Assembly: GCF_002288525.1 (NCBI RefSeq)
Contig: NZ_CP023069.1
Location: 346,256 to 410,255, forward strand
Reading direction: 5' to 3'
Source of the DNA: Sinorhizobium sojae CCBAU 05684
Lineage (GTDB): Bacteria > Pseudomonadota > Alphaproteobacteria > Rhizobiales > Rhizobiaceae
DNA: 64,000 nt
The translations under genes and the position numbers were made by a program. Each line of letters begins with the position of its first letter. The stretch's first letter is position 1. Shown here piece after piece: positions 8,974 to 19,215 of this stretch. The notes beneath the pieces are model-generated. The model did no database searches. It saw nothing but the letters and a program-made list of their open reading frames with translations, and was not told the origin of the DNA.

Positions 8974-9678
8974 ATGCCGACAACGCCGATCCCATTCACA
9001 CCGCTTCATATGTTTAGGAGACTGCTCTGTGTCGGGCTTTTTCTATTTGCCGGAATCCACACAACCCTCGGGGCCACCCTGCCGCTCCCCTCGACCTCCT
9101 ATAAGTATACGGTTCTAGATCAGGATCTCTCTGCCGCGTTGCAGGAGTTCGGCAACAACCTGAAAATCAGTGTTAACATCAGCGCAGAGGTGAAGGGGCG
9201 GATTCGCGGGCGTATACCGGAGTTGTCACCGCGCGAGTTCCTCGACCGATTGACCGATCTCTACGATCTCCAATGGTATTATGACGGGGTTGTGCTCTAT
9301 GTGTCTGCTGCAAAAGAAGCACAAACTCGGATGCTTGTGTTGAGTTCAGTTCACTTTAGTGCTTTCAAGCTCGCCCTCGATAAGCTTGACATCTCTGATG
9401 AGCGCTATCCGGTGAGACCCGCGCCGGGAAATGGCCTGGTCTTAGTGTCCGGCCCGCCGCGCTTCATCGCGCTCATCGAGCAGACGTTGAACGGTCTACT
9501 GGCAGTGGCGCAGGCGCAGCCTCGCGCAACCGATACGCCCGCCAGGGAATCTGTGATGGTACTGTTTCGGGGCTCCTCCACCACGGTCGTCCGCGGCGGG
9601 AGACCGGAAGTCTTTTATACTTCTGAGATGCTGCCAGAGAACGACGATGGCGGGAAGGCTGAGCTGAGCAAGAAATGA
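8974..9678 (+). CDS. nolW: NolW (RhcC1), N-terminal domain protein of the split T3SS secretin
   Basis: Rhizobial T3SS secretins are split: RhcC1 holds the periplasmic N-terminal domains and RhcC2 the pore. This 234-residue form has a hydrophobic N-terminal signal (about residues 13-34), a secretin/TonB short N-terminal domain around LSAALQEFGNNLKISVNIS, then a second N-domain around SSVHFSAFKLALDKLDIS. The pore-forming secretin domain is absent. I use ATG 8974 because it gives the expected 234 residues; ATG 8908 would add 22 residues before the signal. It is transcribed divergently from nolB. Confidence 0.9.
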   Translation: MPTTPIPFTPLHMFRRLLCVGLFLFAGIHTTLGATLPLPSTSYKYTVLDQDLSAALQEFGNNLKISVNISAEVKGRIRGRIPELSPREFLDRLTDLYDLQWYYDGVVLYVSAAKEAQTRMLVLSSVHFSAFKLALDKLDISDERYPVRPAPGNGLVLVSGPPRFIALIEQTLNGLLAVAQAQPRATDTPARESVMVLFRGSSTTVVRGGRPEVFYTSEMLPENDDGGKAELSKK

Positions 9679-9738
9679 AATTCAGACTTTAGGATTAGCA
9701 CCTCACTGCGGTCACCTCTTGATTGTTATTCGTCTAAG

Positions 9739-9771
9739 CCTCGTCAGTTTCTCGAAAGCTAAACCGCTCAT
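9739..9771 (+). promoter_or_regulatory. tts box upstream of nopX
   Basis: The plus strand reads TCGTCAGTTTCTCGAAAGCT followed by AAACCGCTCA, an almost exact match to the TtsI-binding tts-box consensus (GTCAG-TT-TCGAAAG-TAA). It lies about 190 bp before the nopX start, in a gene-free gap of 281 bp after nolW, so it should drive nopX and possibly the genes behind it. Confidence 0.88.
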
Positions 9772-9959
9772 GATGTGAATCGGTAGCTCCAACGATGTCG
9801 CCGACCATTGTGCCGGAATTGACCTTTGTAGCTAGCATGGAGCGAAGCAATCAAAAAGCATAGTTACTCCAGCGGAGGCTTTAAGATTGTCACTTCGTGA
9901 GCGCAAGCGCCTTATAGAAGGTCCTTGTGGAGGGACAACATCACGTCTGAGGATGCACA

Positions 9960-11750
9960 ATGTCGGCCAGCAACCTTTTACCAATGATCAGCTCTAATCC
10001 TGCACAGTTCGCCCAGGCGTCGCTCGCCAAAGCTTTCGCGCCTCGGGTAGCCCAGGGGCAGCAAAGCGTATTGTCCTTCGAAGCGATGCTGTCCACTAAC
10101 ATGCTAGACAGGATTGGTCCTTTAGCCAGTCGGGAGGACCTGCTGCCGCCGGATGCCGAGTCGACCTTGGAGGATTTGCAGAAGGACCCATTGGCCCTGC
10201 TGCCCCCCCACATGAGGGCGGCGATCGAATCAATGGATCAGACCCCGCAGTCGGCTGTTGCGATCGACGACCATTATGTCGCGCCAGCTCCCATACAAAG
10301 CTCGAGAATTACATGGAACGGTGGATCGCTGACTAAGCCTGAGTTGCAGATTGTCGCAGTGCTGAACCGTCACAAGGATCTGTGCCCACTCAGTTGGGAG
10401 TCGCTGGAGGCTAAAGTCAATGATCCCTCTACACCGCCGGATCTGAAAGCGGCAATCGAGGCATTGCTACAGGATCCCGAACTTTTTTATGCAATCGGCT
10501 CGCAGGGCGATGGTCGCTGTGGAGGCAAGATCACTGCGAAGGACTTGTCTGAATTTTCCAAACATCACCCACAAGTTGCCGCATTTCAGGAAAGCCAAGC
10601 GCAAAGCTACGCGCAGAACTACATCCCATCCGACAGCGCCGAGAATGCCCAGCCATCGGTCATGACCGAGAACGATGCTCTACGGGAGCTTTATCGGTAC
10701 TCGGAATATCTTCCCAAGAACCTGAGTCTGGCCGACTTCAAGCAGATCGTCGACGGCGAAGCGAAAACAGGCAAATGTCCACCCCAGGTCATTGCGGCGG
10801 CTCAATACTTCGTCAGTCATCCGGAAGAATGGAAGAGGTTGTACGGTGGTAATATAGATAAGGTCCACAAAGAGGACTTCCTGCAAGTGGCCTCCTCGTC
10901 GATGAGCCTCACACAAGCCGAGTTGGACACGCTCAAGACAATTAACAGCCATCAGGAGTTATTTTTCGGGAGCGGTGATCTCACACGCGACAAGCTGGCG
11001 AGTATGGCAGACGACAAGAGCTTGGATCCGAAAGTACGTGAAGCTGCCTCGCAGCTCCTTTCAGATCCTCTTCTGTTCGGTCTGCTAAACAATGCGATTA
11101 CGGGCTATAAGACTCATCATGGATTTTTCGACTTCGGCGGCGGACATACGGTCGATTCTGGCAACGTCAGCAAAGAAGACTTTGGCCGTTTCTACACAAA
11201 CATGACTACGGCAAACCGCACCGTTCAGCAGCCAAAGTTCCATGTGCCGGAAACTGAGGCTGCGCAGAACGCTGTCGCAGACATGAAGATGGGCCTGGCG
11301 GACCAGCCTGACATCAAGTCACCGAAAAAGAACGGCGGAGCCCTCATGCATGTCGTCGACTCCGTGCTGCGGGTAGGGTCTAAAGTGCTTGACTGGGCTG
11401 CAACGGCCGTGGGAGTGCTCAGCTTCATCCCGGGAATCGGACAGGTGGCCGATCTCGTATCCATGACGCTTGCATGCGAGGCGCAAGCCGCAAATCTCCT
11501 CCGTACAGCGATTACCGGAGGCAATATGAAGCAGGCGCTGATAGAGGCTGGCATAGGGGTCGCAGCACAAGCAGTCGGCCTTGTCTCGGGACCCGGGGTC
11601 AAGCTGGCTATTCGCAACGGGCTCGCAAGGAAGGCGATTGAAGAGGCCGCGACGGCCGGGATTAATCTGCCGCTTTCAATGGCGCAGCACTATGCAGAAG
11701 GCTATCTGAACGACCTGAAGGCACGCCTTACGGCCGACCATCCGGCCTAG
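9960..11750 (+). CDS. nopX: NopX (NolX), T3SS translocon protein
   Basis: 596-residue secreted protein, the length known for NolX/NopX, which is related to XopB/HrpF-type translocon proteins that help effectors cross the host membrane. The mid-region carries EF-hand-like loops such as DGRCGGKITAKDLSEF, and a hydrophobic stretch lies at about residues 475-500 (LDWAATAVGVLSFIPGIG) with another near 525-545, suited to membrane insertion. There is no Sec signal. GAGG precedes the ATG by 9 bases. Regulation by the tts box at 9741 is likely. Confidence 0.95.
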   Translation: MSASNLLPMISSNPAQFAQASLAKAFAPRVAQGQQSVLSFEAMLSTNMLDRIGPLASREDLLPPDAESTLEDLQKDPLALLPPHMRAAIESMDQTPQSAVAIDDHYVAPAPIQSSRITWNGGSLTKPELQIVAVLNRHKDLCPLSWESLEAKVNDPSTPPDLKAAIEALLQDPELFYAIGSQGDGRCGGKITAKDLSEFSKHHPQVAAFQESQAQSYAQNYIPSDSAENAQPSVMTENDALRELYRYSEYLPKNLSLADFKQIVDGEAKTGKCPPQVIAAAQYFVSHPEEWKRLYGGNIDKVHKEDFLQVASSSMSLTQAELDTLKTINSHQELFFGSGDLTRDKLASMADDKSLDPKVREAASQLLSDPLLFGLLNNAITGYKTHHGFFDFGGGHTVDSGNVSKEDFGRFYTNMTTANRTVQQPKFHVPETEAAQNAVADMKMGLADQPDIKSPKKNGGALMHVVDSVLRVGSKVLDWAATAVGVLSFIPGIGQVADLVSMTLACEAQAANLLRTAITGGNMKQALIEAGIGVAAQAVGLVSGPGVKLAIRNGLARKAIEEAATAGINLPLSMAQHYAEGYLNDLKARLTADHPA

Positions 11751-11934
11751 GCCGTCGGCCTTCCCGGCTAGTTCATGACCCATTTTCCCATGTGGGTATC
11801 CTCACCGCGCCTCGCCGGCCGCTGTCGCTTGCACATTTGCGAGCGACGAGGCAGCGAACGCGCAGGAGACTAGACGTGAACGCGGATAATCAAGATATGT
11901 GCGATGCGAAAGAGCGAGCGTGAGGCCGGACCGC

Positions 11935-12363
11935 ATGGAACATTGCCCTCTCTCCGCAGCACAATTGATCCCAACAGAAGAGGTGAACCCTGACAGGGTC
12001 GATGCACTGCAGGCCCAAATCCTGCAAACAGGCTCATGGACCGTGCCAATAACAGCCGAGAAGGATGCCTTATTCGTGATTGACGACTATCACCGGTTGA
12101 CGGCTGCGCATCGCCTCCGGCTCACCAGGATGCCGGTGCTTCTTCTCGACAACGATTCGGTGCGGGTAGAGAGTTGGCGCCCAGGTGGGAACATTACTCC
12201 GGCTGAAATCTTCGCGATGGCGCGCAGCGGCCGCAAGTTTCCCTACAAGACGACCCGGCACGTTTTTGCCCACGGCTTGCCGACATGCGATGTGCCGCTT
12301 GAGCTTTTGAGCAGTCCCACTCCGATGGACATGGCGCCGGTCTTTTCCGCGGGGGCGCTGTGA
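11935..12363 (+). CDS. y4yB: Y4yB, ParB/SbnI-like protein of a metallophore cluster
   Basis: 142-residue protein with a ParB/sulfiredoxin-type fold: [19 protein letters not shown], then the signature [13 protein letters not shown] that corresponds to the GHHR-type loop of ParB-like and SbnI proteins. In Staphylococcus aureus SbnI is a free-serine kinase that feeds SbnA and also senses heme. Here the gene directly precedes y4yA and the SbnA-like y4xP, which supports an SbnI-type role; this is inference. I use ATG 11935; an earlier ATG at 11899 is possible. Its stop overlaps the y4yA start (TGATG). Confidence 0.75.
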   Translation: MEHCPLSAAQLIPTEEVNPDRVDALQAQILQTGSWTVPITAEKDALFVIDDYHRLTAAHRLRLTRMPVLLLDNDSVRVESWRPGGNITPAEIFAMARSGRKFPYKTTRHVFAHGLPTCDVPLELLSSPTPMDMAPVFSAGAL

Positions 12364-13714
12364 TGACGAAGATCGGCCATGGGCTGCCACCGATTCTGCG
12401 ATCGGCGACTGCGGACCTTCTCACCAAATACGGTCCTCTTCTTTTCGATTGGGCCGCCCGCCACGGCTCCCCGCTCAATCTGGTCTGGCCGGATGCGTTG
12501 CGGGAGAATCTTGCCGCCTTGAAGGGCGTACTGACGGAGCGCCGCGTCGAGCATGCGATCTATTACGGGGCGAAGGCCAACAAATCGCCCGGGCTCATGC
12601 AGGCAGCGCTCAGCGCAGGCGCCGGGCTCGACGTCTCCAGCCTCTACGAGCTTCGCGACGCAAGGCGGCTTGGGGCCGATGGTGCCAGGCTTGTGGCGAC
12701 GGGACCGGCGAAGACGAGCGCATTTCATCAAGCGCTGATCAATTGCAACGCGCTGATATCGGTGGACTCGCCGGAAGAACTGGAGGATCTCATCCACGGT
12801 CTGCCGGCAGATGCTGGCCAACAGCCGATCCTCTTGCGTTTGCGACCGAGGGACCAAAGCAAGAGCCGCTTCGGCATGCCGCCCGACGCGATTGTTCATT
12901 GCCTCGTTCGGCTTGCCGGCGAAGGCAGGCTCCGTTTCGACGGGCTGCATTTCCACCTTAGCGGCTATCGCCGGGAGACCCGTGTGGCAGCGCTCAGTGA
13001 GGCCGCCGACCTCATTGCCGAAGCCAGACGGATGGGATTTTTTCCGGGCATGATCGATATTGGCGGTGGCCTGCCTATCCAATATGTCGACCGAGCCAGG
13101 TACGACGCGCATCTCGCGGCGCAGGCGCCCGAGGACTACCGCACCGGGAAAATACCGGACTCTTTCTATCCCTATGGCAGCACTCTTTCAGCAGCCGACT
13201 GGCTGCACCGGCTCTTGGAGGCGGAGATGAACCAGGGCCGAAGCGTAGCCGGTTACCTGGCGCGTGAGGGTCTCACGCTGGCGATGGAGCCCGGCCGCGC
13301 TCTGGCCGACCAGGCGGCGATCACTGTCTTTCGAATCTCGCGGGTGAAGGCGCTCGGTCCGGATTCGCACGTCATCTTTGCAGCTTCAGCGCCTGCGAAA
13401 CTTGGTTCGCCTCCGAATTCCTGATCGACCCTATTCTCGTGCCTGCCACCAAGGCGACCGTTCAATCGCCGCCGGTCCGCGCCTATCTGGCCGGCCATAG
13501 CTGCCTCGACGAGGACGTCATCAGCAACCGGTGGCTGACGTTCCCGACCGCGCCGCGCGCTGGCGACCTGCTCGTATACGCCAACACCGGCGGCTACCAG
13601 ATGGACCTCCTCGAAAACGAGTTCCATCGCCATCCCATGCCCGCTCGCTTCTGCGTCATCGAAGACGCCGAAGGGCGGCCCAATCTCGTTCCCGACACAA
13701 TTGGAGAGGTTTAG
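12363..13714 (+). pseudogene. y4yA: Y4yA, PLP-dependent decarboxylase (DapDC/SbnH-like), frameshifted
   Basis: Group IV (alanine-racemase-fold) decarboxylase. The first reading frame, 12363-13424, has the PLP-lysine region YYGAKANKSPGL, the sugar-phosphate-binding-type run GGGLPIQYV and MEPGRAL. The frame is then lost near 13376-13384: the family-typical FSACETWFASEFLIDPILVP and the C-terminal active-site segment GHSCLDEDVI are read in another frame up to the stop at 13712-13714. The lesion looks like a small deletion. The catalytic Cys lies behind it, so the product should be inactive unless this is a sequencing error. In staphyloferrin B synthesis SbnH decarboxylates a citryl-diaminopropionate intermediate; the same role is inferred here. 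Confidence 0.85.
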
Positions 13715-14725
13715 ATGCTGCACACGACCGTAACACAATTGATCGGCCAGACGCCGGTCATGTCGATCGACGTGCCGGGCCGCAACGCCACCTTGGTTCT
13801 GAAGATCGAGAAGAACAATCCCGGCGGCTCGATGAAGGATCGTATGGCTCGCAGCATGGTGATTGCGGCCCTTGAGGATGGGCGCCTCGCTCCGGGCGGC
13901 ACGATCGTTGAATCATCGTCGGGAAATACTGGCACGGGGCTGGCGCTCGCAGCGCTGGAATTCGGGCTGCGCTTCATTGCCGTGGTGGACCACCATGCAG
14001 CGCCCGACAAGATCCGCATGATGCGGGCGCTAGGGGCTGAGATCCGCTATGTCGAAGGCGACTTTCGCGAAGACGAGGTCGCAGTCGTCGAGCGCCAACG
14101 CCTCGCAGCGCAACTCGGCGCGCAGCTTCCGGGCGCGCTGTTCATGAACCAGTCCGACAACCCGGCAAATCCGGCAGGCTATACCGGCCTCGTGGACGAA
14201 CTGGTTGCCCAGCTTCCCGACGGCATCGACGCCTTTGTCGGCTGCGTGGGGACCGGCGGCTCGATGACCGGAATCTCCCAGCGTGTGAAGCGTAACAATC
14301 CGGCCGTACGCACTATTGCCGTGGAGCCGGCCGGCTCGATCGTTTTCGGCAAGCCGGGGCACCCCTATTACCAGTCAGGAACGGGCACGCCCGCCGGCGA
14401 TGAGGTCGGCAAGGTGCTGGACTATGGCTGCATCGACGAAGGCGTGCAGGTGACCGATACGCAAGCCTTCGAGACGGCGCGGTACATCGCCCGGCGCAAG
14501 GGACTGCTCGTTGGCGGCTCGACCGGCGGCGCCATCTACAAGGCGCTGGAGTTCATTGGCGCCGGCAAGCTCACCGGCACGGTCGTCACGACGGTTGCCG
14601 ATGGCGGCGAGAAATATCTTGGCACGATTTTCGATGAGGAATGGATGGCGAAGCGCCGCCTGCTCGACCCGGCAATCGCTGCCCAGTTGGATGGCTGGCT
14701 ATTCGGAAAGGCGCGGGCAGCATGA
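13715..14725 (+). CDS. y4xP: Y4xP, cysteine-synthase-like PLP enzyme (SbnA-like)
   Basis: 336-residue fold-type II PLP enzyme. Visible motifs: the PLP lysine in NPGGSMKDRMA (about residue 46), the phosphate loop SSSGNTGTG, GCVGTGGSMTG, and a C-terminal VGGSTGGAIYKAL. It is a cysteine synthase/CBS relative. SbnA joins O-phosphoserine and glutamate to make the precursor of 2,3-diaminopropionate, and its companions SbnI, SbnH and NIS synthetases have look-alikes next door. The SbnA assignment is therefore by context; a housekeeping cysteine synthase is unlikely in this operon. The start follows the y4yA stop directly, and the end overlaps y4xO by 4 bp. Confidence 0.88.
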   Translation: MLHTTVTQLIGQTPVMSIDVPGRNATLVLKIEKNNPGGSMKDRMARSMVIAALEDGRLAPGGTIVESSSGNTGTGLALAALEFGLRFIAVVDHHAAPDKIRMMRALGAEIRYVEGDFREDEVAVVERQRLAAQLGAQLPGALFMNQSDNPANPAGYTGLVDELVAQLPDGIDAFVGCVGTGGSMTGISQRVKRNNPAVRTIAVEPAGSIVFGKPGHPYYQSGTGTPAGDEVGKVLDYGCIDEGVQVTDTQAFETARYIARRKGLLVGGSTGGAIYKALEFIGAGKLTGTVVTTVADGGEKYLGTIFDEEWMAKRRLLDPAIAAQLDGWLFGKARAA

Positions 14726-15861
14726 AGGTGACCATTTGCGGCGCTGGCCGCACCGGACATTTGAACGCGGTGCTGTTCAAGCAGAACCCGGGCATCGATG
14801 TTTCGGTCCTGACCACGTCCGCCACCGTGGCCGCGCGATGGGCGAGCGGGGGCGATCTCTGGCAAGCGGTGACGCGAGACGGTCGCACCCTGAGTGCTAG
14901 GCCCGACTACAGCGGAACCGACCCGAGCGCGGCGCTCGACAACGCTGACATGGTCCTCATAACGCAACCCGCCCAGGCAAGATCCGCGCTCTTGCATCGT
15001 ATAGCGCCGTATTTGCCGACGGATAAGAGCGTCTATATCGGCGCGATTCCTGGCTTTTGCGGCTTCGACTGGCTCGCGGCAAAGGTGCTTTCGGGGCGTG
15101 ACAATGTGGTGATCTGGGGCATGAAGGACGTGCCCCATATCGCCTATGATCTGATTGCAGGCCAGCGCGTGCGGATGGGCGGCGCCAAGGCAGAACTCTT
15201 CGTTGCCCTGGATCGCCGGGAAAGCGCTGCGAGCGCCGCCGCACTGATGGCGATGTTGAATCGCATCTACGAGGCGCCCGTCAACCTGCTCAAGGACTAT
15301 CTCGAAATCACGCTGACGCCGGGCAACGCGCTGATGCACCCGGCCGTGCTCTACGCGCTCATCGGCCCCGGCGCACCGTGGGAAAAAAGACCGTTCGACG
15401 AAGCCCTGTGCTGGTGGAGCGACTGCCCACAAGCAGGCGCCGAGCTCCTGGAAGCTTGCGATGCGGAAAACCAAGCGATCCGCCGGGCGAGCGAGGCACG
15501 TCTCGGCATTGATCTCAGCTCAGTGAAGCCGCTTCAGCAGGAACTGATCGAGGCCTATGGCGACCAGATTGGGGATGACCGAACCATGTACACGCTTCTA
15601 CGCACAAATCGCGCCTATGCGGGCATTCCTGCCCCCCTCGTTCCCAATCCACATGGCCCGGGGCTCGTCATCGATCGCGGAAGCCGCGCCTTCCATGAGG
15701 ATATCGCTTTCGGACAGGCGCTGCTCGTCACGATGGCAGAACGGCTCGAGGCGACGGTACCGGCGATCGCCAAGACCTATCGCTGGGCGTGCGACTACCA
15801 CGGCAAATTGGCTGCGGGTACACCAGACTATGTCCCAGCCGACTGGCCGGAGGCCGCCTGA
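14722..15861 (+). CDS. y4xO: Y4xO, octopine/opine dehydrogenase-family oxidoreductase
   Basis: 379-residue NAD(P)-dependent enzyme of the octopine dehydrogenase family. The N-terminus has the dinucleotide-binding GAGRTGHLNA, and the C-terminal domain carries the family His in PGNALMHPAVLYAL. Opine dehydrogenases reversibly couple an amino acid and an alpha-keto acid through a secondary amine. In the Sbn pathway the SbnA product is such a secondary amine and is cleaved by SbnB, a different family. Y4xO occupies that slot, so it may release 2,3-diaminopropionate; alternatively it builds an opine-type metallophore. ATG 14722 overlaps the y4xP stop. Confidence 0.85.
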   Translation: MKVTICGAGRTGHLNAVLFKQNPGIDVSVLTTSATVAARWASGGDLWQAVTRDGRTLSARPDYSGTDPSAALDNADMVLITQPAQARSALLHRIAPYLPTDKSVYIGAIPGFCGFDWLAAKVLSGRDNVVIWGMKDVPHIAYDLIAGQRVRMGGAKAELFVALDRRESAASAAALMAMLNRIYEAPVNLLKDYLEITLTPGNALMHPAVLYALIGPGAPWEKRPFDEALCWWSDCPQAGAELLEACDAENQAIRRASEARLGIDLSSVKPLQQELIEAYGDQIGDDRTMYTLLRTNRAYAGIPAPLVPNPHGPGLVIDRGSRAFHEDIAFGQALLVTMAERLEATVPAIAKTYRWACDYHGKLAAGTPDYVPADWPEAA

Positions 15862-17747
15862 TGGACGAGAAGACGCCTTCCGTGACGAATCCCGTCGAGA
15901 ACGAGGATCTTGCGCTTTTGACGCAGGCATCGCGCAACGCGATCAACCGGCTGGTGCGCTGCCTGTTCGCCGAGCGCCTGCTCGCGCCGAACGCCTTGCT
16001 GTGGGCACGCGAAGGCCGCCAGGCCTGGTTCCCCCTCTGGCCCTCGCAGCGCATGCTGCACTTCACCGATCTCAGCCTCGCGCCCGCCGGAACCTTGCGG
16101 AACCGTGGACAGATCGAAGTGCTGGACGGCACCGGGGCACGGCAGCGGATCGATGATCCGGCCGCCCTGATGCGGGAGGTTGCCCCCTCTCTCGCGATCA
16201 CGCCCGCTTCTGACGGACTGGAGCATTTGCTGCGCGACGTGGACAACAGCATGCGCAACGACATGCTGGCGCGCCGCGAGCGCGGGCGCTGGAGCGCCAG
16301 GCTGCGCCAGGAAATCGCCGAAGCCGGTGCGCCCGGCTTCCTTGCCTATCTCGAAAGAAGCTTGCCGACGCATTTGGCCGCGATGACCCTCGACCAATGG
16401 GGCGCGCTCGAAGGCCACCCGTTCTATCCGACCTGGAAGGCCAAGCCCGGCCTGGCGGCGGAGGAGGTCGCCGCACTGTCCCCCGAGTTCGGCGCGCGCG
16501 TGCCCCTGCGCATTGCGGCGCTCCGCAGCAGCTGGGCCTACGTCGAGAAGATGCCGCATGTCGGAAGCTATTCGGAATGGTTCGCTGAGAACTTCCCGGA
16601 TCTCTCGCGCGATTGGGCGGAGGGCCTGAAAGCGCGGGGCCAGTCACCCGAGGACTGGCTGCCTCTGCCGGTCCACGCCTGGCATCTGGAGCACTTCGTG
16701 CGCCGCGAATTCGCGGCAGAGATCGAAGCCGGCATTTTCGATCCTGACGGCCCGGAGATCGTGACGTTGCCGTCCATGTCGTTTCGCACGATGCTGCCGA
16801 AGACCGAGGCGCCAAGACCCTTCATCAAACTGCCGGTTGCGATCTGGATGACGAGTGAGCAGCGCACGCTGCAGGCGAAGTCGATCCATATGGGACCGCG
16901 CCTCAGCACGCTGATTTCCGACATTGTGTCGGAGGAGGATGACCTCAGGTGCAGGCTGGAGATCCTTACTGAAGAGCTTGGGGCGATTCTGCGTCATCCC
17001 GAAACCGGCGACGAGCATCTCGGCCGCTTTCTTTGGGTGGTCTATCGCAAGGCCGATGCTCTTGCCCGTCGAGATGGCCTGCTGCCGGTAACCGTCGCCG
17101 CGCTTCTGACCGCTGGCCCTGTCGACGGCCGGCCACTGATCTGCGAACTCATCGGAAAAAGCGGCGACGAGAGCGAAGCGGCGATCGCTGTGTTCTTCCG
17201 GCTCTATGCTCGCACCGTTGTCCGACCGACTCTGGCCATGTATCTCCTCTACGGCATTGCATTCGAGGCGCATCAACAAAACAGCACGGTCCTTTTCGAT
17301 GATCGCGGCCTGCCACGGAAGCTCTTGATCCGCGATTTCGGTGACGGCCGCAGTTTTGCACCGCTCTTCACCGAACGCGGTTATGAGCTGCAGCCGTTCA
17401 GTCGAGGGGGCATCCTGCCAACCACCTTCGACGACGATATCAGCCTCGTGCGCTCGTTCCTCATCAATGCGTGCTTTGTCTGCCATCTTCACGAGATCGC
17501 CCTTTGCCTGACCGAGCAATATTCGGTTGCGGGTGACAGCCTTTGGCGCGTCCTCAGGGAAGAAACGGAAGAGGCGTTCGAGACGTTGCGGCCGCGCATG
17601 CTCTCGGATGCGTTCTGGCTCGAGGAACGCCAGGCCTTCCTCGAACGGCCCTGGCCGGCACGCTCGGTCCTGCGGATGCATCTCGAGCGCTATCGCGACT
17701 ACCGCATCGAGCACCAATTGCCCAATCCGTTGGCGAGTGCGGAATGA
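15861..17747 (+). CDS. y4xN: Y4xN, IucA/IucC-family NIS siderophore synthetase
   Basis: 628-residue ATP-dependent synthetase that condenses carboxylates such as citrate with amines in NRPS-independent siderophore assembly. Family motifs are visible: [19 protein letters not shown] in the ATP-binding part and [16 protein letters not shown] followed by RDFGDGRSF in the C-terminal half. Only one such synthetase is present, whereas staphyloferrin B needs three, so the product must be simpler or other synthetases lie elsewhere. TGATG coupling joins it to y4xO and it overlaps y4xM. Confidence 0.92.
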   Translation: MDEKTPSVTNPVENEDLALLTQASRNAINRLVRCLFAERLLAPNALLWAREGRQAWFPLWPSQRMLHFTDLSLAPAGTLRNRGQIEVLDGTGARQRIDDPAALMREVAPSLAITPASDGLEHLLRDVDNSMRNDMLARRERGRWSARLRQEIAEAGAPGFLAYLERSLPTHLAAMTLDQWGALEGHPFYPTWKAKPGLAAEEVAALSPEFGARVPLRIAALRSSWAYVEKMPHVGSYSEWFAENFPDLSRDWAEGLKARGQSPEDWLPLPVHAWHLEHFVRREFAAEIEAGIFDPDGPEIVTLPSMSFRTMLPKTEAPRPFIKLPVAIWMTSEQRTLQAKSIHMGPRLSTLISDIVSEEDDLRCRLEILTEELGAILRHPETGDEHLGRFLWVVYRKADALARRDGLLPVTVAALLTAGPVDGRPLICELIGKSGDESEAAIAVFFRLYARTVVRPTLAMYLLYGIAFEAHQQNSTVLFDDRGLPRKLLIRDFGDGRSFAPLFTERGYELQPFSRGGILPTTFDDDISLVRSFLINACFVCHLHEIALCLTEQYSVAGDSLWRVLREETEEAFETLRPRMLSDAFWLEERQAFLERPWPARSVLRMHLERYRDYRIEHQLPNPLASAE

Positions 17748-18958
17748 CCAGGACAGTCGCGGTCCTGCGCGGTTTCGGACCCGACTTCGCGCTGCTGTTC
17801 GGACTTCAATTCATCTCCATGGGCGCCATGGAGATGAACGGTCCCTTCTGGCCGATTCAGATCAAGGCATTGAGCCCCTCGGACAGCGTCTTTGGCCTCG
17901 CGGGTATCGGCGTCTACGTCTGCCCGATGCTCGGCGTATCGCTGACGAGTGCCTTTTGGGGACGTATGGGCGACCGGTACGGCAATCGCCTGATGATGGT
18001 CCGGGCCTTGCTGGGCCTGGCGATCACGCAACTGCTCGTCGCCTTCGCCCAGGATGTCTGGACCATTCTGGCGTTGCGCTTTCTGCAGGGGGCCTGCGCT
18101 GGCTATATCGCTCCGGCCCAGGCCTACGGCGTTGAGGTCACCGGCGGGCGCGATCGCGCCCGCCTCTTCGCCTGGCTGCAGGTGGCGACGAATGTCGGCT
18201 CGCTGGGCGGCGCTTTCCTCGGCGGGCTCATCCTCGACGCCTTGCCTTTTGCGGCCGTCAACCTCACCGCCGGGGTGATCTGCGCATTCTGTGCCGCAGT
18301 CGCCTGGACAAGCCTGCCGGTTCCACCAGGAGGAGCGGGACTCACGAAAACCGCGAAAGCAACAACAGTCTCTTGCGCGCCTTCCACGGGGGTGTCCGTG
18401 TTCGGACTACTTGCTCTGATGGGATTGCTGCTTGCGAGCAGGATGGTGCTGCAGGTGCCCTTTTCCCTCTATATGTCGGAGGTCTACGGCTCTCAGCATT
18501 GGATCACGGGATTGAGCTATGGCCTTCTTGCGCTCGGCTTTGTGGTCGCAGCGCCGGTGTGGGCCCGGACCTTCGAAGGGCGAGAGCCGTCTTTTGTGCT
18601 CGGATGTAACGTGCTGATCGCTGGCGGATGCTTCGTCGCCACCGGGCTCGCTGGCTCGACCCGTGCGATAGGGCTGTACGCAGCGCTCTATTTTGCCTGG
18701 GGCGCGCTGCTTGGAGGAACGACACCGGTTCTCCTGTCGCTCGTCTCGGCCGCGACGCGAAGCGAAAGGCAGGGATCGGTCCTGGGGCTTGCGCAGACCT
18801 GCCAGCAGGGCGCTTCGGTCGTCGGGATCATTGCAGGAGTCGCCGCCACGCAACGGTTTGGGCTCAAGGCAGCTTTCCCGCTCGTCACGGGCCTCTACGG
18901 CCTGTCTTTTCTCGTGGCGCTCGGCCTGTGGCTGAAGGCGCGCCAATCACGTCGGTAA
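17744..18958 (+). CDS. y4xM: Y4xM, major-facilitator exporter of the metallophore cluster
   Basis: 404-residue membrane protein with about twelve hydrophobic segments and the MFS loop motif [10 protein letters not shown] between segments 2 and 3. As the last gene of the overlapping y4yB-y4xM block it most likely exports the small molecule made by y4yB-y4xN, like SbnD for staphyloferrin B. The ATG overlaps the y4xN stop. No uptake receptor gene is seen nearby. Confidence 0.88.
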   Translation: MTRTVAVLRGFGPDFALLFGLQFISMGAMEMNGPFWPIQIKALSPSDSVFGLAGIGVYVCPMLGVSLTSAFWGRMGDRYGNRLMMVRALLGLAITQLLVAFAQDVWTILALRFLQGACAGYIAPAQAYGVEVTGGRDRARLFAWLQVATNVGSLGGAFLGGLILDALPFAAVNLTAGVICAFCAAVAWTSLPVPPGGAGLTKTAKATTVSCAPSTGVSVFGLLALMGLLLASRMVLQVPFSLYMSEVYGSQHWITGLSYGLLALGFVVAAPVWARTFEGREPSFVLGCNVLIAGGCFVATGLAGSTRAIGLYAALYFAWGALLGGTTPVLLSLVSAATRSERQGSVLGLAQTCQQGASVVGIIAGVAATQRFGLKAAFPLVTGLYGLSFLVALGLWLKARQSRR

Positions 18959-19104
18959 AGAAGAAATATCGTGTTGAAACATTGTCTCTTGGCGCGTGCC
19001 ATGTTGACAGCTGTTGTCTCTATCATCCTGGATCTGTCGACGGGCTTCGCCAGCGACGCGACGTTCGAGCGAACATAAGTCCGGTCTTCATTCGGTCCAT
19101 CTGA

Positions 19105-19137
19105 TTGTCAGCTTCTCGAAAGGTATCTCTCTTACAA
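19105..19137 (+). promoter_or_regulatory. tts box upstream of nopL
   Basis: The plus strand contains GTCAGCTTCTCGAAAG at 19107-19122 followed by GTATCTCTCTTACAA, a near-perfect tts-box core. It lies about 110 bp before the nopL start, in the 257-bp gap after y4xM, and should place nopL under TtsI. Confidence 0.9.
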
Positions 19138-19215
19138 TTGCAGGGCGAATTAGACGGTGATGCCGCCTCCGCATCGGAAAGGCTTGGGGCCTCCATATTT
19201 CAAAGGAGAAACAGG

